Below are positions 9,490 through 19,709 of a DNA stretch of 36,435 nucleotides, piece after piece. Location: assembly GCA_002898875.1 (NCBI GenBank), contig BEIC01000005.1, positions 1 to 36,435 of the forward strand, given 5' to 3'. The notes below the pieces were generated by a model. It did not search any database, was not told the DNA's origin, and saw only the letters and a program-made list of their open reading frames with translations. The position numbers and the translations under genes were made by a program. Origin of the DNA: a bacterium HR26. GTDB lineage: Bacteria > Chloroflexota > Chloroflexia > Thermomicrobiales > Thermomicrobiaceae. The first letter of the stretch is position 1; each line of letters begins with the position of its first letter.

Positions 9490-10314
9490 CTAAGCCAGCG
9501 GTGCCCACCAGCCCCGACGAGCGACCGGGCTGCTCTCGATCGTGACCGAAAGCGAGCGCAGGTTACGGCCAGGCCACTCAGCGACGACCAGTATCCCTTG
9601 CCAGTCTCCGTCCCCGGCCACACGCCAGGCGCTACAGACCACCGGCCCCGCACCGCTCGCCGCCAGTCGCTCCCAGCCATGGCGTTCGAGCTGCCCGGCG
9701 AGGTGCGCCTCCAGCTCGGCCGCGCTCAGCTCGGTCTCAGCCAGGGCATGCGAGGACCAGTGATAATCCGAGCCTCCACCACCTCCGGGATAGAGCCGCA
9801 CCCCCGGCGGCAACGTCAAAGGTGGAAGCCGCTCCCCGGCGTGCGAGACATATGGGGCAGGCTCTGGAGCCCCCGAGCAGGGCCCCGCTGTCGACAGATC
9901 GATGTGAATGCGAACGCCGGTCCGATTCTCGGATTGCGGGTGCACCGTGACGGACAACCAGGAGTCACGCTCGCCCCCGCAGAACGTGTCCGAGGCGAGC
10001 ACGGTACCTAGCACGAAGCCGCCTGGCTGCCGGATGCGGGGAAGCGGGCTCCAGCCCCGGGCGGCCAACTCGCGGCGATAGAAATCGAGCGCGGCTTCGG
10101 GCGAAAGTTCGACATCCAGGATCACGACCGCCTGGAGCAGCCTGCCATCGGAGCGGTAGGCCGCGCTGCCGAGCAGCCGCGCGCCGGGCGGCAGCGGCAG
10201 CTCAAGTGGCAACTCGCCAGGCACTTGTCCAGGCAGCAGCTCCACGTCGAGTGGCCGCAGGTCCGGCCCCAGGTGGCCCAGCAACCGCACGGCGAGCTCT
10301 TCTAGCGAATCCAT
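9490..10314 (-). CDS. Hypothetical protein with apparent internal duplication
   Basis: Start MDSLEELAVRLLGHLG at 10314; two similar LPPG-R-L...HGW/RGW segments. Confidence 0.65.
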   Translation of the reverse strand: MDSLEELAVRLLGHLGPDLRPLDVELLPGQVPGELPLELPLPPGARLLGSAAYRSDGRLLQAVVILDVELSPEAALDFYRRELAARGWSPLPRIRQPGGFVLGTVLASDTFCGGERDSWLSVTVHPQSENRTGVRIHIDLSTAGPCSGAPEPAPYVSHAGERLPPLTLPPGVRLYPGGGGGSDYHWSSHALAETELSAAELEAHLAGQLERHGWERLAASGAGPVVCSAWRVAGDGDWQGILVVAEWPGRNLRSLSVTIESSPVARRGWWAPLA

Positions 10315-10417
10315 GCACCCACCTCCGATTGTGCATCGCTCTCGCGCGACCGCCAGCCACTCGCGCGGCAGAGCCGCAGCCTGGAACAGATGATGAGTCG
10401 AGCCGAGTGGAGCGGGC

Positions 10418-12154
10418 TCAACCAGTTGATTCGCGCGGGTCCGCGGGCGGGGCCGCCGCGCGCACCAGATCCCGAACCGCGCTCGCACTGTCCAGGTGCA
10501 GCGCCTGCTCGGCCAGGGTACGCGCCTCGGCCAGCGTCCAGCGCCGGATCGCGGCCTTGACGGCTGGGATAGCGACCGGTGCCATGCTCAGCTCGTCCAC
10601 GCCCAGGCCCACCAGGAGCGGCGCGGCCAGCGGCTCGCCGGCCAGCTCGCCGCAGACTCCCACCCAACGCCCGGCCGCGTGCCCGGCCTCGACGACCATC
10701 CGGATCAGCCGCAGCACCGCCGGGTGGAAGGCGTCAGCCAGCTCCGCGACCGCCGGGTTGGTCCGGTCGGCCGCCAGCGCATATTGCGCCAGGTCGTTCG
10801 TCCCGATGCTGAAGAAGTCGACCCAGGGCGCGAAGCGGTCGGCCAGCACGGCGGCCGAGGGGATCTCGACCATCATGCCGGCCTGGAGGTCGCGCGGTAG
10901 CTCGGCACCCACGGCTTCCAGCTCCCGCCTGACCCCCTCGAAGAGCTCCCGCAGCCAGCGGATCTCCTCGACGGTAGCGACCATCGGGAACATCACCCGC
11001 ACTGCCGGGTAGCCGGTGCGCAGGATGGCCCGGAGCTGGACCCGCAGCAGCTCAGGGTGGCGGCGCGCCAGCCGGATCGCCCGCACGCCCAGGAAGGGAT
11101 TGGGCTGCGGCTCGAGCGGGAGGTATGGCAGCGGCTTGTCGCCCCCGGCATCGAGCGTCCGCACCACCACTGGCCGGCCCTGCAGCGCCTCGAGCAGCGG
11201 GCGGTAGGCGGCCAGTTGCTCCTCCTCGTCCGGCGCGGTGGTCCGATCCAGGTAGAGGAACTCGGTCCGCAGCAACCCGACACCTTCCGCGCCGAGGCGT
11301 ACCGCCGCCCGCGCATCTTCCAGGCTCCCAACGTTGGCCGCAACCTCTACCCGGTGGCCATCGCGCGTGACCGCCGGCTCGGCTGCGGCCTCCCCGGCAG
11401 CCGCCCGCTCGGCCAGCCAGATCTGGCGGCGAGCCTCTGCGCCGGCCCGCTCCTCAACGGAGGGTGAGACGATGAGCTCGCCCGTATCGCCATCGACGAC
11501 CAGCGCAGTGCCCTCCGCCACCTCTCCCAGCGCGGTCCCTACGCCGACGACCGCCGGGATGCCCAGCCGCCGGGCCAGGATCGCCGCGTGCGAGGTCGGC
11601 CCACCGCCGACCGTCGCCACCGCCAGCACGCGATCGGGGTCGAGCGCGGCCGTGTCTGACGGGGTAAGATCCTCAGCCAGCACCACGGCGGGCTGATCGG
11701 GCAGCTCGAGCGCCTCGGACACGCCGAGCAGCCGCCGGAGCACCCGCCGGCCCACGTCCTCGACGTCGGCAGCCCGGGCCTGGAAATAAGGATCCGGAAG
11801 TGTCCGCAACTGCGCAGCGACCGCGGCGATCCCTTCCTCCCACGCAGCCTCGGCCGAAGCGCCGCGCTCGATCGCCTCCTCCACCCGGGCCAGCAGATCC
11901 GGATCGTCGAGCATCAGCCGCTGGGCCTCGAAGATGGCCAGCTCTTCCGGAGATAGCCGGTCGCGCCGGGCGGCGATCAGCGCCTCCAGCTCGGCCGCCG
12001 AGTCCTCGCGCGCCAGTCGCAGGCGGTTTCGCTCGGCCGCGGGGCTCTCGCCGGTGCGCCGGGTGACCCGCAACTCGCCGCGGCGGTACCACCAGGCAGG
12101 GCCGATCGCTACCCCGGGGGACGCCGGAAGACCGCGCAGCCGCTGCTTGCCCAC
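10418..12154 (-). CDS. ptsI: Phosphoenolpyruvate-protein phosphotransferase (Enzyme I)
   Basis: Phospho-His motif GGGPTSHAAILARRLGIPAVVG; LRTEFLYLDR; DFFSIGTNDLAQYALAADR; VCGELAG. Confidence 0.95.
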   Translation of the reverse strand: MGKQRLRGLPASPGVAIGPAWWYRRGELRVTRRTGESPAAERNRLRLAREDSAAELEALIAARRDRLSPEELAIFEAQRLMLDDPDLLARVEEAIERGASAEAAWEEGIAAVAAQLRTLPDPYFQARAADVEDVGRRVLRRLLGVSEALELPDQPAVVLAEDLTPSDTAALDPDRVLAVATVGGGPTSHAAILARRLGIPAVVGVGTALGEVAEGTALVVDGDTGELIVSPSVEERAGAEARRQIWLAERAAAGEAAAEPAVTRDGHRVEVAANVGSLEDARAAVRLGAEGVGLLRTEFLYLDRTTAPDEEEQLAAYRPLLEALQGRPVVVRTLDAGGDKPLPYLPLEPQPNPFLGVRAIRLARRHPELLRVQLRAILRTGYPAVRVMFPMVATVEEIRWLRELFEGVRRELEAVGAELPRDLQAGMMVEIPSAAVLADRFAPWVDFFSIGTNDLAQYALAADRTNPAVAELADAFHPAVLRLIRMVVEAGHAAGRWVGVCGELAGEPLAAPLLVGLGVDELSMAPVAIPAVKAAIRRWTLAEARTLAEQALHLDSASAVRDLVRAAAPPADPRESTG

Positions 12155-12157
12155 CCT

Positions 12158-12433
12158 CTACTCCTCCCCGAAGCGCGACTCGATCAGCTCCTTCAAGGCG
12201 GCGATCGCCTCGGCCTCATCCGGCCCCTCGGCCATCAGCTCCAGCTCATGCCCCTGCTCCGCCCCGAGCGTCATGACGCTCAGGATGGCCTTGGCGTTGA
12301 CCGGAGGGGTATCCCGAGTGAGCGAGCGCACGGTGACGTTCGATCGGAAGCGGGCCGCGGTCTGGACGAAGAGCGCCGCCGGGCGCGCGTGCAGCCCCAC
12401 GCGGTTCGTCAAGGTCACGATCACCTTTTGCAT
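12158..12433 (-). CDS. HPr family phosphocarrier protein
   Basis: NRVGLHARPAALFVQTA; starting at ATG 12433 places the catalytic His at residue 15 as in canonical HPr (GTG 12442 is the alternative). Confidence 0.93.
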   Translation of the reverse strand: MQKVIVTLTNRVGLHARPAALFVQTAARFRSNVTVRSLTRDTPPVNAKAILSVMTLGAEQGHELELMAEGPDEAEAIAALKELIESRFGEE

Positions 12434-12581
12434 CGTCTCCACGCTGTCCTTTTCGCAGGCGACAAACGCCGGTCATCGCCGTCCGCCGCCAACCGTCGAT
12501 TGCAGCAAGTTGCCCCACGGAGAGCTCTCGAGCCAGGCTCGCTCGATGCCCGTTCCTCAGGAAGCCAGTGACCACACCAGG

Positions 12582-12980
12582 CTACACGACCTTCGGCATC
12601 CTGGCCGCCTCGACTGCCGACGCCTCGATCTCGTCCACATCCTTGCCGATCGAGGCTTCCACCGCCGCAACCACCGCCCCTTCGACCAGCGGTGCCTGGC
12701 TCAGCCGCACGCGCGGGCGCTGCTCCTCCGGAAGCAGGTCGATGGCCATGCGCGTGCTCAGTAGCGCGCTACCCAAGTCCATCAGGACCAGTACCTGCTC
12801 GCCGCTCGCCAGCGCCGCCTCCAGCGCCGCGCGGATCCGCTCGGCGTTGGTGCCGAGGATGTCGTCGTCCACGCCGCCGGCCGCGAAGATCGGCACCCGT
12901 CCCTGGGTCATCTGGGCCGCCAGCTCGCGCACGCCCTCGGCCAGCTTGGCGCTGTGCGCCACGATCACCAGCGCGACCAT
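12582..12980 (-). CDS. dhaM: PTS-dependent dihydroxyacetone kinase phosphotransferase subunit DhaM (single EIIA-like domain)
   Basis: VALVIVAHSAKLAEGVREL active His; QVLVLMDLGSALLSTRMAIDLL; linked to dhaK/dhaL. Confidence 0.92.
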   Translation of the reverse strand: MVALVIVAHSAKLAEGVRELAAQMTQGRVPIFAAGGVDDDILGTNAERIRAALEAALASGEQVLVLMDLGSALLSTRMAIDLLPEEQRPRVRLSQAPLVEGAVVAAVEASIGKDVDEIEASAVEAARMPKVV

Positions 12981-13082
12981 TGCCGCTCTCCATCTCGCGA
13001 GTCGACTGAAGACCTAGCTCGCTCCGAGGAAGCCTTCAATTCTTCACCGTGCCTGGCACGGGAGAGAAGCATGGCGCTCGCC

Positions 13083-13724
13083 TCACATCCGTGCACCGGA
13101 AGTGTGCAGGCCACTTCGCGGCCAGGCCGCACACGCCGGGCAGCTCTCGACCTCGTGCACCCGCCCCAGCGTCGTCGCGTCGATCCGGCCCGGCTCCCCC
13201 TCGCGGAAGCCGACCGCGCCGCAGCGGCAGGCATACCACCCGATCTCGACTGAGTCGAAGGGCCGGCCTGCCAGGAGATTCATCTCCTCGACCCCCAGTC
13301 GCCAGCGGGCGTTGGTGAAGAGCCGGCGACACCCAGCGGCCCGAAGCTTGCTCACGTAGTGGGGGAAGCGCGAGCAGTGCCGCATCAGCAGGACGGCGCT
13401 CTCGACGGGCGGGAACGGCCAGTCACCGGCGTCGGCCAGCACGACGACGAGTCGGCCGCCGAGCAGCGAGAGTGGCCGGCCCCAGCGCAGCCGCCGTCGA
13501 CTGTCTCCGAGCTGCTCTAGTCCGAGCTCGAGCACGTCGGCACGCCGCTCGAGCGCCACGACGAGGGCACCGCGCTCGGCCAGCCGGATGGCGAGCCGCA
13601 AGTCACCGGCGCCGATGTCGAGCACCCGCTCGCCGGGCCGCACGCGCTCCACTACCCAGGCGTACGTCTCTTCGTCGTAGGGCGCCCAGGCAGCTTCCCA
13701 GTCCAGCCCGGCACCTTGGCTCAT
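13083..13724 (-). CDS. SAM-dependent methyltransferase-like protein with C-terminal CxC...CxxC putative Zn-ribbon
   Basis: ERVLDIGAGDLRLAIRLAERGALVVALERR motif I; C-terminal YACRCGAVGF...VESCPACAAW; start MSQGAGLDWEAAW at 13724. Confidence 0.7.
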   Translation of the reverse strand: MSQGAGLDWEAAWAPYDEETYAWVVERVRPGERVLDIGAGDLRLAIRLAERGALVVALERRADVLELGLEQLGDSRRRLRWGRPLSLLGGRLVVVLADAGDWPFPPVESAVLLMRHCSRFPHYVSKLRAAGCRRLFTNARWRLGVEEMNLLAGRPFDSVEIGWYACRCGAVGFREGEPGRIDATTLGRVHEVESCPACAAWPRSGLHTSGARM

Positions 13725-13755
13725 GCCGGCGGCCGGCTCCAGACCGCGCGACGGC

Positions 13756-15279
13756 TCACTGTGAGTACTCCACCCAACCGAAGCTGCGCTCGACCGCCTT
13801 CTTCCAACCGGCGTAGAGCCTCTCACGCTGGGCTTCGTCCATCTGCGGCTGCCAGCGCTTATCTTCCTTCCAGTATTGCCGGATCTCATCCGGGCTGCCC
13901 CAGTAGCCCACCGCCAGCCCGGCAGCGTAGGCCGCGCCGAGCGACGTCGTCTCGGCGATCACCGGCCGCACGGTCGGCACGCCGAGGATGTCGGCCTGGA
14001 ACTGCATCAGCAACTCGTTGTAGACCATGCCGCCGTCCACCCGCAGCTCGGCCAGCCGGATACCTGAATCGGTCTCCATCGCGTCGGCGACGTCGCGCGT
14101 CTGGTAGGCGGTCGCCTCCAGCGTCGCCCGCGCAATGTGGCCCTTGTTGATGAAGCGGGTCAAGCCGACGATCACGCCGCGGGCGTCCAGTCGCCAGTAG
14201 GGGGCGAACGCGCCGGAGAAGTAGGGCACGAAGTAGATGCCGCCGTTGTCCTCCACCGTGCGAGCCAGGTCCTCGACCTCCGGCGAGGCCTTGATCAGGC
14301 CGAGGTTGTCGCGGAGCCACTGCACTGCCGCGCCGGTGATGGCGATCGACCCTTCGAGCGCGTAGACGCACGGGCCGTTGCCGAACTGGTAGGCCGCAGT
14401 CGTGATCAGCCCGCTCTTCGAAGGAACGATCTCGGTCCCAGTATTCAGCAGCAAGAAACACCCAGTGCCGTACGTGTTCTTCGCCATGCCGGGATCCAAG
14501 CCCGCCTGGCCCACCAGCGCCGCCTGCTGATCGCCCAGATCCCCACAGACCGGCACCTCAGCGCCCAGCGGGCCGAAGGTCGTCGTCTTGCCGTAGAGCT
14601 GGGGATCGGACGACGGCCGGATCTGCGGCAGCATCTGCCGCGGGATGCCGTGGATCTTCAAGATCTCGTCGTCCCAGTCCAGTGTCCGCAAGTTCATGAG
14701 CATGGTGCGGCTGGCATTGCTGACATCGGTCACGTGCACGCCGCCGTCCGGCCCGCCGGTCAGCCACCAGATCTCCCACGTATCGATGTTGCCGAAGAGC
14801 GCCTCGCCACGCTCGGCATCGCGACGCACCTCCGGCACGTTCTCCAGGATCCACTGGAGCTTGGGGCCGGAGAAGTAGGTGCTAATCGGCAGGCCGGCGC
14901 GCTCGCGGTAGAGCTGGGCGTAGCCCTGGCGCTCGAGCTGGGCACAGATCTGGTCGGTCCGGGTGTCCTGCCAGACGATGGCATTCATGTATGGCTTGCC
15001 GGTGCGCTTGTTCCAGACGATGGTCGTCTCGCGCTGGTTCGTGATTCCGATCGCTGCGATGTCGCGGCCGGTCAGGTTGCCCTTGGCGAGGGCGTTGCGG
15101 ATTACCTCCTGGGTCCGCTCCCAGATCTCCATCGGGTCGTGCTCGACCCAACCGGGCTGGGGGTAGATCTGGCGGTGCTCACGCTGGTCCAGCGCGATAA
15201 CGTTGCTCTCCCGATCGAAGATCATCGCCCGGGTGCTGGTCGTCCCCTGGTCGATTGCCATCACATATGGCCCAGCCAC
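13756..15279 (-). CDS. glpK: Glycerol kinase
   Basis: [82 protein letters not shown]. Confidence 0.97.
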   Translation of the reverse strand: MAGPYVMAIDQGTTSTRAMIFDRESNVIALDQREHRQIYPQPGWVEHDPMEIWERTQEVIRNALAKGNLTGRDIAAIGITNQRETTIVWNKRTGKPYMNAIVWQDTRTDQICAQLERQGYAQLYRERAGLPISTYFSGPKLQWILENVPEVRRDAERGEALFGNIDTWEIWWLTGGPDGGVHVTDVSNASRTMLMNLRTLDWDDEILKIHGIPRQMLPQIRPSSDPQLYGKTTTFGPLGAEVPVCGDLGDQQAALVGQAGLDPGMAKNTYGTGCFLLLNTGTEIVPSKSGLITTAAYQFGNGPCVYALEGSIAITGAAVQWLRDNLGLIKASPEVEDLARTVEDNGGIYFVPYFSGAFAPYWRLDARGVIVGLTRFINKGHIARATLEATAYQTRDVADAMETDSGIRLAELRVDGGMVYNELLMQFQADILGVPTVRPVIAETTSLGAAYAAGLAVGYWGSPDEIRQYWKEDKRWQPQMDEAQRERLYAGWKKAVERSFGWVEYSQ

Positions 15280-15425
15280 GGTTGCGCTCCCTTCATCGTC
15301 CGCTTGCGACGGAATCAGAGCTCCAATGTCGCTGCTGAGCGCGGCTGCGGCGAAGCCCAGGCACAGTGCCTGTCGCTTACCGGCGGCGGCGCGGCGCGCT
15401 TGAGCGATACCAGCGCGGGCAGCCG

Positions 15426-16064
15426 CTAGGCCGCGTCGGCCCAGGTCTCGGCGGCCGCCTGCAGGAGCAGGTACGACGAGGTCGCGCCGGGGTCCTGATG
15501 CCCGGCCGAGCGCTCCCCGAGGTAGCTCGCCCGCCCTTTCTTCGCGATCATCGGGATGGTGGCCTTCATGCCCTCTTCGGCTGCGGCCGCCGAGCGGGCC
15601 AGCGCCTCGGCGAACGAGGCTCCCTCCTGCAGCGCAGCCTTGTACGCCTCCAGGGCCGGTAGCAAGGCGTCGACCATGGTCTTGTCGCCAGGCCGGGCCT
15701 GCCCGCGGGCGATGACCCCGTTGATCGCAGCTTCCAGGGCCTCAGCCCAATCATGAGGCGTCAGCTCCTGCTTATTCGCCGTCTTCACCCCAAGCTGCAG
15801 GAAGAACGTCCCGTAGAGCGGCCCGCCGGCGCCACCGACCGTGGCCACCAAGGTCATCCCGACGGTCTTGAAGACAGAGCCGATGTCCGGTGCATTCAGC
15901 GACGCCAGCCTCGCCATAGCGGCCTTGAACCCACGGTCCATGTTGACCCCGTGGTCGGCATCGCCGATAGCCGCGTCCAGTTGGGTCAAGTAGTCCCGGT
16001 TCTCCTCCAGCACGGCGGCGCAGCGCTGCAACCAGGCCCGCACAGCCTCCTGTGTCAACGGCAT
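15426..16064 (-). CDS. dhaL: Dihydroxyacetone kinase subunit DhaL
   Basis: [67 protein letters not shown]. Confidence 0.95.
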   Translation of the reverse strand: MPLTQEAVRAWLQRCAAVLEENRDYLTQLDAAIGDADHGVNMDRGFKAAMARLASLNAPDIGSVFKTVGMTLVATVGGAGGPLYGTFFLQLGVKTANKQELTPHDWAEALEAAINGVIARGQARPGDKTMVDALLPALEAYKAALQEGASFAEALARSAAAAEEGMKATIPMIAKKGRASYLGERSAGHQDPGATSSYLLLQAAAETWADAA

Positions 16065-16131
16065 CCGACTCCCACCTCCCTCCGATGGCTCGCAACGGGG
16101 CGCGGCACGCCGAACGTCTCTCAGCTACCGC

Positions 16132-17133
<1,002 letters not shown>

Positions 17134-17241
17134 TCGGGTCCTCCCTACCAGTGCAGGCACGCTGGCCACAGCGGGGTTCGACGCGGTGGCACCTCCAGCT
17201 CGATTCCCGATCCGCTCCACCGGTGAAGCTCTACTCTCACC

Positions 17242-17955
17242 TTACCCCAGGAGCACCTGAAAGAGTAGGGCGCCGATAACCCCACCGATGATCGGGCCGA
17301 CGACCGGGACCCATGAGTATTCCCAGTCCGAGTGCCCTTTCCCTGGAATCGGCAGGATGGCGTGAGCAATACGCGGCCCCAGATCACGAGCCGGGTTGAT
17401 CGCGTAGCCCGTCGGCCCACCGAGCGAGAGACCGATCCCCCACACCAGTGCCCCGATCAGGAAGGGAGCCAGGCCACTCCCGAGCGTCTCCTCGTTAGCA
17501 AGGATCCCGAGCACGCCAAAGAGTAGCATGAAGGTGCCGATGATCTCGGTGACCAGGTTCATCGGATAGTTGCGGATGTTGGGCGCCGTGCAGAACACCG
17601 CCCGCTTGAGATCCGGGTCCTCGGTTTCGGCCCAGTGGGGCAGGTAGGCCAGCCAGACCAGTATCGCGCCGATGATGGCGCCGATGAACTGGCCAATGAT
17701 GTAGACCGGCACGTCTGCCCAGGGAAGCTCGCCGATTGAAGCCAGCCCGATGGTGACGGCCGGGTTGATGTGGGCGCCGCTGATCCGACCGACGGCGTAG
17801 ACGGCGACCGCGACCGCCAGGGCCCATCCTGTGGTGATCACGATCCAGCCGCCGCCCTGTGCTTTCGACCGCGCGAGCAAGACCCCGGCCACGACACCGT
17901 CGCCGAGAAGGATCAGGATCATCGTGCCGATGATCTCCGCGATGAAGTTCTCCAC
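17242..17955 (-). CDS. glpF: MIP/aquaporin family glycerol uptake facilitator
   Basis: SGAHINPAVTIGLA and GYAINPARDLGPR (two NPA motifs); GTG at 17955 follows a GGGAAGGGGG-like RBS; ORF could extend to 17985. Confidence 0.93.
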   Translation of the reverse strand: MENFIAEIIGTMILILLGDGVVAGVLLARSKAQGGGWIVITTGWALAVAVAVYAVGRISGAHINPAVTIGLASIGELPWADVPVYIIGQFIGAIIGAILVWLAYLPHWAETEDPDLKRAVFCTAPNIRNYPMNLVTEIIGTFMLLFGVLGILANEETLGSGLAPFLIGALVWGIGLSLGGPTGYAINPARDLGPRIAHAILPIPGKGHSDWEYSWVPVVGPIIGGVIGALLFQVLLG

Positions 17956-18178
17956 GGTCGTTCCCCCTTCCCTTGACCCAGCCACGAAGATGTGGCCGGA
18001 AGCCTAGATCTAAAATTCCGCAAGGCACCGTGGGTACACGCCGGATCCTCGTTCGGATCACCTCCTTCCCTGGGCAGCCCAAATCCCTCGCAGGCAGGAC
18101 CTACCAGGGTGCGATGGGTGCGCGTACCGGTTGGGATAGAGGCGTCACCTCTGGGCGGGTTCGCCTCCTCAGCGCTGG

Positions 18179-18222
18179 GACTCTGATCAACCCTAGTTTA
18201 GAGCCAGGGTCGAACCAGAGTC
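18179..18222 (-). promoter_or_regulatory. Imperfect inverted repeat overlapping a candidate minus-strand promoter of the glp/dha operon
   Basis: GACTCTG(18179-18185)/CAGAGTC(18216-18222) plus TCAACCCT/AGGGTCGA inner arms; -35 TTGACT (18224-18219), 18-nt spacer, -10 TAAACT (18200-18195). Confidence 0.5.
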
Positions 18223-18272
18223 AACTACTACCACGTATAGAGAACGCCTATTTGACCTAACTACCCAGAGCT

Positions 18273-19535
18273 TCAGCTATCTGCCTGGCCGGGCACTCCG
18301 GCCACTGACCGGCCATGGGCTTCCACCAGTGGCCGCAGTAGCCAGGTCAGGAGCGGAGGGACAATCAGGGTCGTTACGACGGCCATCACCACGACGACCG
18401 AAAAGAGCCGGTGCTCGACCACGCCCATCGAGAGGCCGATGCTGGCCACGATTAGCCCCACCTCGCCGCGCGGCACCATGCCGACGCCGATGATCGAGAT
18501 CGAGCGCAGGCTGAGCCCCAGGCCGCCCAGCCCGGCACCGGCCGCCTTGGTCACGATCGCGACGGCCGTCACCAGCAGGGCCAAGCCGATCGTCTCGCGC
18601 TGGAGGAAGAGACGGGGATCGACCATCGAGCCGGTGATGACGAAGAAGAAGGGTACAAGAAACTCGTAGAGCGGCAGCATCTTGCGCCCGAGCTCGTACT
18701 CCTCAGCGATCTCCGCGAGCATCATCCCAGCCAGGAAGGCACCGACGATCGCCGCCAGCCCGATCGCGGCCGCCAGCACGGCAAGGCCCAGCATCAGCGC
18801 CAGGCTCACGACGACCGGCGCGTTGTCGATCTGCAGGTGACTCGCGAGGTGGAACCACCGGCGCGCAGCCCATGTCCCGGCGAGAGCCACGACCGCGGTG
18901 AAGCCCAGCGCGAGCGCGGCGATCGCTACCACCTGGCCGACGTTCACCTCGCCGGAGCTGCCGATGCCGGAGACGATCGTAAGCATGAGCAGGCCCAGGA
19001 TGTCGTCGAACACGGCCGCGCCCAGGATGATCCGAGCCTCCTGCGCGTCCAGCACGCCGAGATCGCGCAGGACCCGAGCCGTGATGCCGACGCTCGTTGC
19101 AACCAGCGCAACGCCGATGAAGAGGGATTCGACTGCCGGCTCACCCAGCGCGAGCATCAGCGCCGTGCCGGCGAGGAAGGGCAATAGAACTCCCAGCACG
19201 CCGACGATCGCAGCACGCCAGCCGACTTTGAGCATGTCGTCCAGCCGCGTCTCGAGGCCGACGAAGAACAGCAGGACGACTACGCCGACCTCAGCGAAGA
19301 CCTCGAGCGCGAGGTGGAGCGCCTCGCTCGCCGCCGCGGGGTCGTCGTGGAAGAGCTCGAGCAGCTCCGGGCCGGGACGCCCGATCAGCCCGAGGGCGAA
19401 GGGGCCGATCAGGACCCCGACGAGCAGCTCGCCGATCACCGCCGGCTGGCCGATCCGGGTGAAGATCTCTCCAACCAGCTTGGCAGCCACGAACACGATC
19501 AGCAGGTCAGTGAGGATCGACACGGCCGCTGGCAC
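18273..19535 (-). CDS. Cation:proton antiporter (CPA2/Kef-type membrane domain)
   Basis: Multi-TM protein; QPAVIGELLVGVLIGPFALGLIG; FVGLETRLDDM; GVGMVPRGEVGLIVASIGLSMGV. Confidence 0.93.
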   Translation of the reverse strand: MPAAVSILTDLLIVFVAAKLVGEIFTRIGQPAVIGELLVGVLIGPFALGLIGRPGPELLELFHDDPAAASEALHLALEVFAEVGVVVLLFFVGLETRLDDMLKVGWRAAIVGVLGVLLPFLAGTALMLALGEPAVESLFIGVALVATSVGITARVLRDLGVLDAQEARIILGAAVFDDILGLLMLTIVSGIGSSGEVNVGQVVAIAALALGFTAVVALAGTWAARRWFHLASHLQIDNAPVVVSLALMLGLAVLAAAIGLAAIVGAFLAGMMLAEIAEEYELGRKMLPLYEFLVPFFFVITGSMVDPRLFLQRETIGLALLVTAVAIVTKAAGAGLGGLGLSLRSISIIGVGMVPRGEVGLIVASIGLSMGVVEHRLFSVVVVMAVVTTLIVPPLLTWLLRPLVEAHGRSVAGVPGQADS

Positions 19536-19709
19536 CGGCTCTCCCTCCCATTCCAGCGTCGACGCAGCGAGAGCTAAGCTGTTCTGGGGCGGCTATGCCA
19601 GGACAAGAGGACACGCGATGCCGACGCCCCACAGGAGAATCGACTGCACCCAGGCCCGCGTTCGCAGGGCCGCCAGGCTGAGCGGACGAACGCCCCCGGC
19701 CTGGCCGCC

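Noticed and set aside
14137-15429. 430-aa plus-strand ORF opposite glpK
   Set aside because: Shadow ORF; glpK on the minus strand is unambiguous.
18055-18068. 16S rRNA 3' end fragment (GGATCACCTCCTT)
   Set aside because: No further 16S similarity upstream (no helix 44/45 sequence); more likely an SD-like element on the opposite strand or chance.
18198-18222. tRNA T-arm-like GGTTCGACCC on the minus strand upstream of glpF
   Set aside because: No 5-bp T-stem around it and no acceptor or anticodon arms; better explained as part of the inverted repeat.
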